Below, piece after piece: positions 17,969-25,000 of a stretch of 43,140 nucleotides of DNA. Source of the stretch: Saprospiraceae bacterium (GTDB lineage: Bacteria > Bacteroidota > Bacteroidia > Chitinophagales > Saprospiraceae). Positions within the stretch are counted from its first letter, which is position 1. Each line of letters opens with the position of its first letter. The DNA is taken from contig JAHDDR010000003.1 in NCBI GenBank assembly GCA_020629255.1, positions 31,614 through 74,753 on the forward strand, in the 5' to 3' direction. The notes under the pieces were generated by a model that searched no databases, had not been told where the DNA came from, and was given only the letters and a program-made list of their open reading frames with translations. The position numbers and the translations under genes are program-made.

Positions 17969-20098
17969 ATGAAAAAAATATTGTATTTCATTTTAATTTC
18001 ATGGATACCCATATTTTCTTTTTCACAAGAAGAAATTGAAATCTATGTGTCCTATAAAGGAGCTGCTGAAAACCCGGGTACCATCATGAAACCCGTAAAA
18101 AATTTACAACAAGCTATTTCTCTAGTCAAAAAAAATAAAAATAAAACGCACACCATATACCTTTTTGAAGGAAGCTATTATTCCCCTGAAAGTATTGAAA
18201 TAAAGAATTTGTCCAATATCACCATCCGTCCTTATCAAGATGATGAAGTAATTATTACTGGAGGAATGGAAATTCTAAAAAACAGAACTCGTTTTGTAAA
18301 AGGTACTCCCCATGAAAAAAAATTTAAACAAGAAGCTGTTCCTTATATCAGAATGTTCGATTTAAAAGAATTAGGAATATCCGACTATGGCAAACTGATG
18401 CCACATGGTTTTGGGCGACATATTTCTTCCCCCGCAATGGAATTATTTATCAATCAGGAAGCTTGTCAATTGGCACGTTGGCCCAATGATTCTACGGTGC
18501 AGATTAAAAATGTAATTGACGAAGGTTCTATTCCACGGCATAGAGACGATTCCAATCGGGGTGGTATTTTCACGTACCAAGAAGATCATATTTCTTCTTG
18601 GACAAATGAACAAAATATTTGGTTAAAAGGGTTCTTTAGTAATGGATTTTCAGAAAATGCCATTCAAGTTAAGAATATAGATGCCGAAACAAAAAGAATC
18701 AGCACGATCCATCCTTGCCATTATGGATTCAAATCTACCGGCATCCAAAGATATTATGCCTATAACATTTTACAAGAATTAGATACCGAAAACGAATATT
18801 ATATTGATAGGGGAAACGAGATTTTATTTTTTTATACTCAAGACAGGATAGAAAAAATTCAAGCATCCATCAATGCTACTTCTTTGTTTGTAATAGAAGA
18901 TTCAAAAAATATTAAAATCCAAAATTTGATTTTTGAAAATTCAAGAAGCAACGGTATTTACATAACAGGAAGCGATAATTGTGAATTATATTATTGCACC
19001 TTCAGAAATTTGGGCGCCTATGGTATTTGGATGGGGAAATTATTCGTTCAACACCATAAAAAAATACAGGATAATTTCTTTTTAGGAAAAGAAAATAAAA
19101 ATTGGCTTACAGAAAATCCTTTCTCCCTTGATGCCGGAAAAAACAATTCTATCAAATACTGTAAAATTTACAATACCGGTGCCGGCGGCATTTATCTATC
19201 CGGAGGAAATAGAAAAGATTTAACCAAAGGGAATAATATTGTTGAAAATTGCCATATCCATCATTTTGCACGGTTTGAAAAATCATATCGACCGGGTATA
19301 TATATACAAGGCGTTGGAAATAGGATTTCGAATTGCCACATCCATCATACAGCACAGGCCGCTATTCTTTTAAAGGGGAATGAACACATTATAGAATATA
19401 ACGACATTCATGATGTTTGCTTGGACGTTAATGATAGCGGTGCGATTTATTATGGAAGAGACCCTTCTGAATTGGGTAATATTATTCGTTATAATTATTT
19501 CCATCACATCGGAAATGAAACCAATAATAATTTAGACGCTGATTTAATTGCTTCCATATATCATGATGACGGTGCGTGTGGAATGGAAGTCTATGGAAAT
19601 ATATTTCATAAACCGGGCAACCAAGCCATACTCATTGGAGGGGGTAACGACAATCACATATACAATAATTTTTTTGTAGATTGTAAAATTTCCATTTTCG
19701 CAGATGATCGCCTTATGAACTGGGGAGCACATCTCCTTCAAAAAGATAGTACGATTGCAAAAAAATTAAACCTCATCCATTTTTCTTCTCCTCCCTATTC
19801 CGAACAATATCCCAATTTGCCTAATTATTTTACAGATCATGTGGGTGTTCCCAAACGGAATGTGGTTGAAAAAAACATTTTCTGTAATTATGAATATCTA
19901 TTTGGTGCCAATGGTAAAGACGCCCTTGAATGGAAAGAAGATAATATTTATATGAGTGCCACACCTCACCTTTGGACAACAAAGCAACATGACCGATCGT
20001 TCATTCCCGACCCTATGGATATGGTGCATCCTCCAAATTGGAGACATATTATTTTAAAAAAAATCGGGATTCAGAAAGACTATACAAAACACAGATAA
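17969..20098 (+). CDS. Secreted right-handed parallel beta-helix protein
   Basis: 709 aa from the ATG at 17969, which gives a signal peptide MKKILYFILISWIPIFSFS. An upstream in-frame start would overlap the helicase gene. The mature N terminus (IYVSYKGAAENPGTIMKPVK...LQQAISLVKK) is typical of beta-helix enzymes acting on polysaccharides. From about residue 280 to 600 the sequence has repeated short strands with asparagines and glycines (NCHIHHFAR, NCHIHHTAQ, YNDIHDV, YNYFHHI), the ladder of a parallel beta-helix with a His-rich face. No sorting domain is present, so it is likely periplasmic. Similar architectures occur in polysaccharide lyases and in GH141-type glycosidases; the substrate cannot be named. 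The gene lies 7 bp after the helicase. Confidence 0.75.
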   Translation: MKKILYFILISWIPIFSFSQEEIEIYVSYKGAAENPGTIMKPVKNLQQAISLVKKNKNKTHTIYLFEGSYYSPESIEIKNLSNITIRPYQDDEVIITGGMEILKNRTRFVKGTPHEKKFKQEAVPYIRMFDLKELGISDYGKLMPHGFGRHISSPAMELFINQEACQLARWPNDSTVQIKNVIDEGSIPRHRDDSNRGGIFTYQEDHISSWTNEQNIWLKGFFSNGFSENAIQVKNIDAETKRISTIHPCHYGFKSTGIQRYYAYNILQELDTENEYYIDRGNEILFFYTQDRIEKIQASINATSLFVIEDSKNIKIQNLIFENSRSNGIYITGSDNCELYYCTFRNLGAYGIWMGKLFVQHHKKIQDNFFLGKENKNWLTENPFSLDAGKNNSIKYCKIYNTGAGGIYLSGGNRKDLTKGNNIVENCHIHHFARFEKSYRPGIYIQGVGNRISNCHIHHTAQAAILLKGNEHIIEYNDIHDVCLDVNDSGAIYYGRDPSELGNIIRYNYFHHIGNETNNNLDADLIASIYHDDGACGMEVYGNIFHKPGNQAILIGGGNDNHIYNNFFVDCKISIFADDRLMNWGAHLLQKDSTIAKKLNLIHFSSPPYSEQYPNLPNYFTDHVGVPKRNVVEKNIFCNYEYLFGANGKDALEWKEDNIYMSATPHLWTTKQHDRSFIPDPMDMVHPPNWRHIILKKIGIQKDYTKHR

Positions 20099-20141
20099 AA
20101 ACTTTTTGTTTGCATATACTTACAAAAACAAATAATTTTTA

Positions 20142-20149
20142 TAAATTTG
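20142..20149 (+). promoter_or_regulatory. Candidate -7 element for recN
   Basis: TAAATTTG matches TAnnTTTG and lies 15 bp upstream of the recN ATG, just before GGGG. The -33 TTG is not at the usual spacing, so the promoter call is partial. Confidence 0.4.
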
Positions 20150-20164
20150 TAAAAAAATACGGGG

Positions 20165-21817
20165 ATGCTTAAAAAGCTGTTAATTCGGAATTATACCATC
20201 ATCCAAAAAGTGGAAATCGAATTTTCACAAGGATTGAACATCATCACAGGTGAAACCGGTGCGGGAAAATCCATACTCCTAGGAGCATTGGGTCTGATTA
20301 TGGGTAAAAGAGCGGATACCAAATCCTTATTTGATGCAGATAACAAATGTATTATTGAAGGTACATTCAGTGTTCCCCAACGCTACCAGCATTTTTTCAC
20401 AGAACACGATATAGATTTTGATAAGGAAACTATTATCCGGAGGGAAATAACACCTTCCGGAAAATCCAGGGCTTTTATTAATGATACCCCCACCAATTTA
20501 AGTACTTTGAAAAAATTAACCGGCTCCCTGGTCGATTTACACCAACAATTCGATACCCTTGATATACATAATGTATCTTTCCAACTCAATATCATAGATG
20601 CGTTGGCGGGTCACAAAGACTTGGTTCTCGAATATAGAAAAGAATTTTCTTCCTATTCTAAAAATCGGAAACAACTCGCCCAACTGATACATGAAAGCAA
20701 TGAAGCCGCCAAAGAAATGGATTTTTTGAATTTCCAACTCAACGAATTCAACGAGGCTGCGCTGGTCGAAAACGAAGATATCGTTGCCGAAAAGGAACTC
20801 AAGACCCTATCCAATGCCGAGGAAATCAAAAGAATATTAGGAGCCGTTCATCAACAATTGACCGAAAATGAAAATGCGGTTGTTCCACAATTACAGAACT
20901 TATCCTATACTTTGGCCGATATTGATTCCTTCTCCAATCAAATATCCACATTAAAAACTCGTTTCGATGGTTTGATTCTAGAACTGGAAGAACTATCCAA
21001 TGATATGGAAGGGTTGGGGGATGAAATAGAATATGATCCGGAGAAGATCCAAGAAATCAGAGACCGGTTGGATATTATATACCGGTTACAAAACAAACAT
21101 CAGACGGCAACGATTACCGAGTTACTGAATATCCAGCACGATATGGAATCCCGTTTAGACTCCTTTGGGGATCTGAGTGAAAAAATTCAATCTTTAGAAC
21201 AAATTATCCAACAACAGAAACAAACATTAACCCAAAAAGCCAAAACGATATCAAAGAAAAGAAAATCGGTTATTCCTTCCTTCGAAAAACAAACCCAAAA
21301 GTCTTTGAGCTTGCTTTCCATGCCACATGCCCAATTAAAAGTTGGTGTTCAAGCATTGGAAGAATTGGATTCAAATGGTATGGATCAAATAGAATTCCTT
21401 TTCTGTGCCAATAAAGGCGGCAAATTGGAGTCCATCAAAGATGTAGCTTCCGGTGGTGAATTATCTCGACTTACTTTATGTATTAAGTCACAAGTAGCGG
21501 GAGCCTTGGACCTACCCACCATGATATTTGACGAAATAGATACCGGGGTCTCCGGAGATGTTGCCTTGAAAATGGGAAATATCCTTAAAAATCTGGCACG
21601 AGGTCACCAAATCATTACCATCACACATACACCACAAATAGCCATCCAAGCCGATACACATTACTTTGTATTCAAAGATCACCGAGGGCATAAAACAACA
21701 ACCAGTGTCAAACAGCTCTCAAAGGATGACAAGATTAAAGAAATAGCGATAATGCTGAGTGGTAGCCCTCCAACAGATAACGCATTAAATAATGCAAAGG
21801 AATTATTAAAAATATAA
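20165..21817 (+). CDS. recN: DNA repair protein RecN
   Basis: 550 aa, the usual RecN length. RecN is an SMC-like ATPase that helps repair double-strand breaks by holding DNA ends. Domains in order are an N-terminal ATPase half with Walker A GETGAGKS (about residues 30-37), a short coiled coil (about 155-375), and a C-terminal half with the signature VASGGELSRLT and Walker B TMIFDEIDTGVSG. The His-switch region ITITHTPQIA closes the site. The start LKKLLIRNYTII is the family's own N-terminal pattern. No SOS box was identified by eye, and LexA-type boxes in this phylum are poorly defined. It lies 66 bp after the beta-helix gene and appears to have its own promoter. Confidence 0.95.
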   Translation: MLKKLLIRNYTIIQKVEIEFSQGLNIITGETGAGKSILLGALGLIMGKRADTKSLFDADNKCIIEGTFSVPQRYQHFFTEHDIDFDKETIIRREITPSGKSRAFINDTPTNLSTLKKLTGSLVDLHQQFDTLDIHNVSFQLNIIDALAGHKDLVLEYRKEFSSYSKNRKQLAQLIHESNEAAKEMDFLNFQLNEFNEAALVENEDIVAEKELKTLSNAEEIKRILGAVHQQLTENENAVVPQLQNLSYTLADIDSFSNQISTLKTRFDGLILELEELSNDMEGLGDEIEYDPEKIQEIRDRLDIIYRLQNKHQTATITELLNIQHDMESRLDSFGDLSEKIQSLEQIIQQQKQTLTQKAKTISKKRKSVIPSFEKQTQKSLSLLSMPHAQLKVGVQALEELDSNGMDQIEFLFCANKGGKLESIKDVASGGELSRLTLCIKSQVAGALDLPTMIFDEIDTGVSGDVALKMGNILKNLARGHQIITITHTPQIAIQADTHYFVFKDHRGHKTTTSVKQLSKDDKIKEIAIMLSGSPPTDNALNNAKELLKI

Positions 21818-21943
21818 AGCAGTCTTCCTATATTATCATCTAGGATAAAAAATCTACTTGATATTCAGTCATTAACAAAATTAATCTTACCTTGCGAGTT
21901 GTATTAGAACATATTCTCAACTATTTTTTAAATTTTTAATTAC

Positions 21944-22189
21944 ATGAAAAAGAATTTTATTGGAACTATCTTAGGCTCATTGGCCCTTATGCTAGGCTTT
22001 ACTTCTTGTAAGAAAGATTGTACAGATTGTGCTACTGTAACTTATACTTACAATGGTGTAACTGAAACGGAGACTGCTTGTGCAGATGCATACACTGAAG
22101 AGGAATGGAATACTTACATGACCGTCCTTGAAGCTTATGCTGCTAGTGATCCTAATGTAACATTAAATAGATTTGAGGATTGCGAGTAA
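21944..22189 (+). CDS. Tandem small lipoprotein, copy 1
   Basis: 81 aa. The signal peptide and lipobox are nearly identical in all copies (MKKNFIGTILGSLALMLGFTSC), with the lipid Cys at 22. The mature part is about 59 residues. It has a CxxC at 26-29, then a Thr/Tyr-rich beta strand, Cys46, an acidic helix with EEEW (about 51-54) and a C-terminal EDCE holding Cys80. Four Cys in the mature body suggest two disulfides or a metal site. The mature part is the most diverged of the six. No family was recognised. It is the first gene of the array, 126 bp after recN. A one-mismatch -7-like TACCTTGC at 21888-21895 may drive it. Confidence 0.8.
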   Translation: MKKNFIGTILGSLALMLGFTSCKKDCTDCATVTYTYNGVTETETACADAYTEEEWNTYMTVLEAYAASDPNVTLNRFEDCE

Positions 22190-22207
22190 TTTGCAATTCC
22201 AATTAGA

Positions 22208-22244
22208 GCGATGGGTTTTTATGGTAATCATAAAAACCCATCGC
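22208..22244. repeat. Perfect 16-bp inverted repeat after copy 1
   Basis: GCGATGGGTTTTTATG (22208-22223) pairs perfectly with 22229-22244 around a 5-nt loop GTAAT. There is no T-run on either side, so it is not a classical terminator. It could be an RNA-stabilising or attenuating hairpin that sets the level of copy 1 against the later copies. Confidence 0.8.
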
Positions 22245-22267
22245 CTTATGTAAAAAGAATATAACTC

Positions 22268-22519
22268 ATGAAAAAAAATTCTATCAGAACCATCCTCGGT
22301 TCCTTGGCATTGATGCTTGGATTCACTTCTTGTAAAAAAGATTGTGTTGAATGTATGAGAGCCAACTACACTTATAATGGTAGTTCATATATCGGAACGT
22401 ATTGTCAGGATGAAACCGATCTTAATGATGAAGAATGGGAAGTATATGTAGCTCAAAACATCGCCTATGCAGACTCAATTTCCTATCTCACCATTACAGA
22501 ATTTGAGCATTGTGAATAG
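22268..22519 (+). CDS. Tandem small lipoprotein, copy 2
   Basis: 83 aa. It has the same leader as copy 1 with S and R at residues 5-7 (MKKNSIRTILG), the lipobox FTSC, then CxxC as DCVEC. The middle strand is YTYNGSSYIGTYCQDE, and the acidic helix carries DEEWEVYVAQNIAYADS. It ends EHCE instead of EDCE. The four mature Cys are kept. It lies 78 bp after copy 1, with the inverted repeat in the gap. Confidence 0.8.
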   Translation: MKKNSIRTILGSLALMLGFTSCKKDCVECMRANYTYNGSSYIGTYCQDETDLNDEEWEVYVAQNIAYADSISYLTITEFEHCE

Positions 22520-22532
22520 TTTTTGATTTTGC

Positions 22533-22584
22533 ATAAGACTCAATAATTATCAAAATAATAATTTTAATAATTATTGAGTCTTAT
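22533..22584. repeat. Perfect 18-bp inverted repeat after copy 2
   Basis: ATAAGACTCAATAATTAT (22533-22550) pairs perfectly with 22567-22584. The 16-nt loop is itself AT-rich and partly self-complementary, so the stem could extend further. No T-run follows. The right arm overlaps the 5' end of the broken seventh copy, marking the point where homology with the family begins. Confidence 0.85.
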
Positions 22585-22677
22585 TGCCAAAACAACCTTG
22601 ACTATTCAGAAGAAGAATGGGATACATATACAGCTTCTGTAACTGTATATGCTGCAAATTCCCCTCTATTATCATAG
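22570..22677 (+). pseudogene. Truncated seventh copy of the small lipoprotein
   Basis: The frame reads SYCQNNLDYSEEEWDTYTAS, then VTVYAANSPLLS and TAG at 22675-22677. This matches the C-terminal half of the array genes (CQD.....TQEEWDTYIA..TAYAA.NP). The signal peptide, lipobox and CxxC half are missing, and the end is shortened with the final DC(E/D) lost. It has no start codon of its own. It is a remnant left by deletion or by unequal recombination at the neighbouring inverted repeat. Confidence 0.75.
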
Positions 22678-22751
22678 AGAAATACAAAAATCACTATGCT
22701 TATACGTAAAATAAAGCTTCTTTCAAAAATAAATTTAGCTAATTTTTGCTT

Positions 22752-22759
22752 TATATTTG
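22752..22759 (+). promoter_or_regulatory. Candidate -7 element before copy 3
   Basis: TATATTTG matches TAnnTTTG and lies 44 bp before the ATG of copy 3, in the 284-bp gap that also holds the broken copy. No TTG sits at a good -33 distance. If used, it would make copies 3-6 a separate transcript from copies 1-2. Confidence 0.45.
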
Positions 22760-22803
22760 TATCGGTTTGACCATTTTCAATTAACATTAAAATTATAAAC
22801 TTC

Positions 22804-23058
22804 ATGAAAAAGAATTTTATCAGAACCATCTTAGGTTCTTTAGCATTAATGCTTGGGTTTACTTCCTGTAAAAAAGATTGTACGGAATGTTTTAGAGCTA
22901 CTTATACTTATGCTGGGGGAGGTACCTACACCTATTCATTATGCGAAGATGTATCTGGCTACACCGAAGCAGAGTGGGACGCTTATATGGCCGAACTTGA
23001 AGCTTATGCTGCCATGTATGCTGAATATACTTTCGAACGATATGAGGATTGTGAATAA
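22804..23058 (+). CDS. Tandem small lipoprotein, copy 3
   Basis: 84 aa. Leader MKKNFIRTILG, lipobox FTSC, CxxC as DCTEC. Next come a Gly/Tyr-rich strand YTYAGGGTYTYSLCED, the helix segment YTEAEWDAYMAELEAYAAMY, and the end YEDCE. All four mature Cys are present. It starts the tighter part of the array, in which copies 3-6 are separated by only 31-40 bp and probably form one transcript. Confidence 0.8.
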   Translation: MKKNFIRTILGSLALMLGFTSCKKDCTECFRATYTYAGGGTYTYSLCEDVSGYTEAEWDAYMAELEAYAAMYAEYTFERYEDCE

Positions 23059-23094
23059 TATTATTCTGTAGTAAAGATAACTAAATGTAACAGC

Positions 23095-23376
23095 ATGAAA
23101 AAGAACTTCTTGGGAACAATTTTAGGATCTCTTGCACTTATGCTCGGTTTTACTTCTTGTAAAAAAGATGATGAAAACAATGAAAACAATGTTAATTGTA
23201 CCGAATGCTTTACATATTCTTATATGGATATGAGTGGGGGCACAATCACTTATTCTATTTGCCAGGACGATACAAATTACACCCAAGAAGAATGGGATAC
23301 CTACATTGCCTATTATACGGCTTATGCAGCAGGGAATCCTAATGTTGAATTTGAAGTTTATGAAGATTGCGATTAA
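23095..23376 (+). CDS. Tandem small lipoprotein, copy 4, with an Asp/Asn insert
   Basis: 93 aa, the longest copy. The leader is MKKNFLGTILG and the lipobox FTSC. The usual KKDC is replaced by KKDDENNENNVNC, so a flexible acidic/Asn linker of about nine residues separates the lipid Cys from the CxxC (NCTEC). The strand SGGTITYSICQDD, the helix QEEWDTYIAYYTAYAAGNP and the end YEDCD follow the family pattern. The extra length could let this copy reach further from the membrane, which is inference. Confidence 0.8.
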   Translation: MKKNFLGTILGSLALMLGFTSCKKDDENNENNVNCTECFTYSYMDMSGGTITYSICQDDTNYTQEEWDTYIAYYTAYAAGNPNVEFEVYEDCD

Positions 23377-23407
23377 TCGGATTCTTTATTATTAAAACTC
23401 AAGCCCA

Positions 23408-23662
23408 ATGAAAAGAAACTTTATTGGAATCATTTTGGGTTCTCTAGCTCTTATGCTGGGAGTTACTTCTTGCAAAAAAGATTGTACGGAGTGTATGAGA
23501 TATTCCTATACTTACCAAGGAGGAGGTTCTCTTACATATTATATTTGCCAAGATGATGGAGATTACACCCAAGAGGAATGGGATGTAGCAGTTGCCTATT
23601 ATACGGCTAATTTTGCCAATAATCCTGATGCTAATTTTGAAATTTATGAGGATTGTGAGTAA
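23408..23662 (+). CDS. Tandem small lipoprotein, copy 5
   Basis: 84 aa. Leader MKRNFIGIILG, lipobox VTSC (the only copy with Val before Thr), CxxC as DCTEC. The strand is YTYQGGGSLTYYICQDD, the helix TQEEWDVAVAYYTANFANNP and the end YEDCE. It shares long nucleotide runs with copy 6 in the leader region (TCTCTAGCTCTTATGCT), so these two appear to be the most recent duplicates. Confidence 0.8.
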   Translation: MKRNFIGIILGSLALMLGVTSCKKDCTECMRYSYTYQGGGSLTYYICQDDGDYTQEEWDVAVAYYTANFANNPDANFEIYEDCE

Positions 23663-23702
23663 AATATTCCTACCTTGATGGAAACAAAAAAAATATAACA
23701 TT

Positions 23703-23957
23703 ATGAAAAAGAATTTCTTAGGAACTATTTTAGGTTCTCTAGCTCTTATGCTAGGTTTTATTTCTTGTAAAAAAGATTGTACAGATTGTATTCGATACAC
23801 CTATTCAGAACCTGGTGGAGGATCCTATTCTTACTCTCTTTGTCAGGATAATTTTGAAGGTACACAAGAAGAATGGGATTATTATATTGCCTATTATACG
23901 GCTTATGCCGCAACAAATCCTAATTTTGATTTCGAGACCTTCGAAGAATGCGAATAA
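23703..23957 (+). CDS. Tandem small lipoprotein, copy 6
   Basis: 84 aa. Leader MKKNFLGTILG, lipobox FISC, CxxC as DCTDC. The strand is PGGGSYSYSLCQDN, the helix TQEEWDYYIAYYTAYAATNP and the end FEECE. It is the last gene of the array and is followed by a wobble-containing hairpin terminator, so the array is separated from the sulfotransferase gene 71 bp downstream. Confidence 0.8.
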   Translation: MKKNFLGTILGSLALMLGFISCKKDCTDCIRYTYSEPGGGSYSYSLCQDNFEGTQEEWDYYIAYYTAYAATNPNFDFETFEECE

Positions 23958-23978
23958 TCTCTATCTAAAAAAGAAGAT

Positions 23979-24011
23979 AAAAGGGTGGTATGTAATTCAT
24001 ACTGCCCTTTT
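23979..24011 (+). terminator. Intrinsic terminator at the end of the lipoprotein array
   Basis: A 14-bp stem (23979-23992 with 23998-24011), with two G-T wobble pairs and the loop TAATT, is followed by ATTTATAATTT. The right arm ends in TTTT. Position and shape fit termination of the array transcript. Confidence 0.7.
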
Positions 24012-24028
24012 ATTTATAATTTGAATAA

Positions 24029-24919
24029 ATGAAAAAAACGTTATCTCACCGTATTCAAAGAAAAATTGTTGTTGCTCTTCTGAAACTAACCGAACGTTTC
24101 AAAAGAAATTATATCAAAGTAGCTCATGATTTAAACCAACTCCTCTTTTTCATGGATTTTGAAGAAAGGGACAGTGATATTTATATTGCAACTTACTTAA
24201 AATCGGGAACCACTTGGATGCAAGTGATCCTGTACAATATGCTACATGAAGTGGATATGAATTTCAATCATATTTATGATGTTTCTCCTTGGGTAAAAAA
24301 TGAAGCTCTTAGATTGCGTACTCCTAAACGGATCAATGAATTACCTTCTCCCAGAATTCTGAAAACACACGACAGATATGATTTTTTCGACAAAAGCGTA
24401 AAAGGAAAATACATCTGCGTACTTCGGGATGGTAAAGATGTGGCAGCTTCGCTCTTCTACCATAATCGGAATTATCGGGATCCGGATTTGACCTTCACTA
24501 AAAATTTCGATAAAAATTTTGTGGATGATTCTTTTAAAATGAATTGGTTCTCTCATGTTCGGGATTGGATCATCAATAAGGAAAATTTGGATGTTCATTA
24601 TGTTACCTATCATGAAATGAAATCAGATTTCGAAGGAACACTTAAAAATATTGCTCAATTCTTAGGTATCGAATTAACGGATGAAAGAATCCAACAAATA
24701 AAAGAAAACACATCCTTCGAAAACATGAAAAAACATGAAGATAAATTTGGTGCGATTCCAAGTAAACAAAGTCGCTTGGTATTTGATCAATTCATAAGAA
24801 AGGGAGAGTCGGGAGAAGGAAAGGAACAAATGTCAGAGGAACAATTAAAATTGTTCAATGCGAAGTACAATATCATGATCAAGCCGTTGCTTCCAAAAAT
24901 AAAGAAGAAAAATTTATAA
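24029..24919 (+). CDS. PAPS-dependent sulfotransferase
   Basis: 296 aa with no signal peptide, so cytoplasmic. The family transfers sulfate from PAPS to an alcohol, phenol or amine. The 5'-phosphosulfate loop is YLKSGTTW (Lys58 to Trp63). The catalytic His is probably His114 in LKTHDR. The 3'-phosphate site is VLRDGKDVAAS (131-141). A C-terminal RKGESGEGK (about 264-272) is the conserved RKGxxGxxK of cytosolic-type sulfotransferases (Sulfotransfer_1). The acceptor is unknown. It follows the small-lipoprotein array after a terminator, so a functional link is possible but not shown. Confidence 0.88.
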   Translation: MKKTLSHRIQRKIVVALLKLTERFKRNYIKVAHDLNQLLFFMDFEERDSDIYIATYLKSGTTWMQVILYNMLHEVDMNFNHIYDVSPWVKNEALRLRTPKRINELPSPRILKTHDRYDFFDKSVKGKYICVLRDGKDVAASLFYHNRNYRDPDLTFTKNFDKNFVDDSFKMNWFSHVRDWIINKENLDVHYVTYHEMKSDFEGTLKNIAQFLGIELTDERIQQIKENTSFENMKKHEDKFGAIPSKQSRLVFDQFIRKGESGEGKEQMSEEQLKLFNAKYNIMIKPLLPKIKKKNL

Positions 24920-24938
24920 GATCATCTTTCCAAGTATT

Positions 24939-24976
24939 AAAAAATCGGTATCGAAATTTTTCGATACCGATTTTTT
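24939..24976. terminator. Bidirectional intrinsic terminator
   Basis: AAAAAATCGGTATCGA (24939-24954) pairs perfectly with 24961-24976 around a short AT loop. A and T runs on the two sides serve both convergent genes, the sulfotransferase and asnB. Confidence 0.9.
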
Positions 24977-25000
24977 AACTTTCAGAACAACATCCGTTCA

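Noticed and set aside
21888-21895. TACCTTGC as promoter for the lipoprotein array
   Set aside because: One mismatch to TAnnTTTG and no -33 TTG at suitable spacing; kept only as a remark under copy 1.
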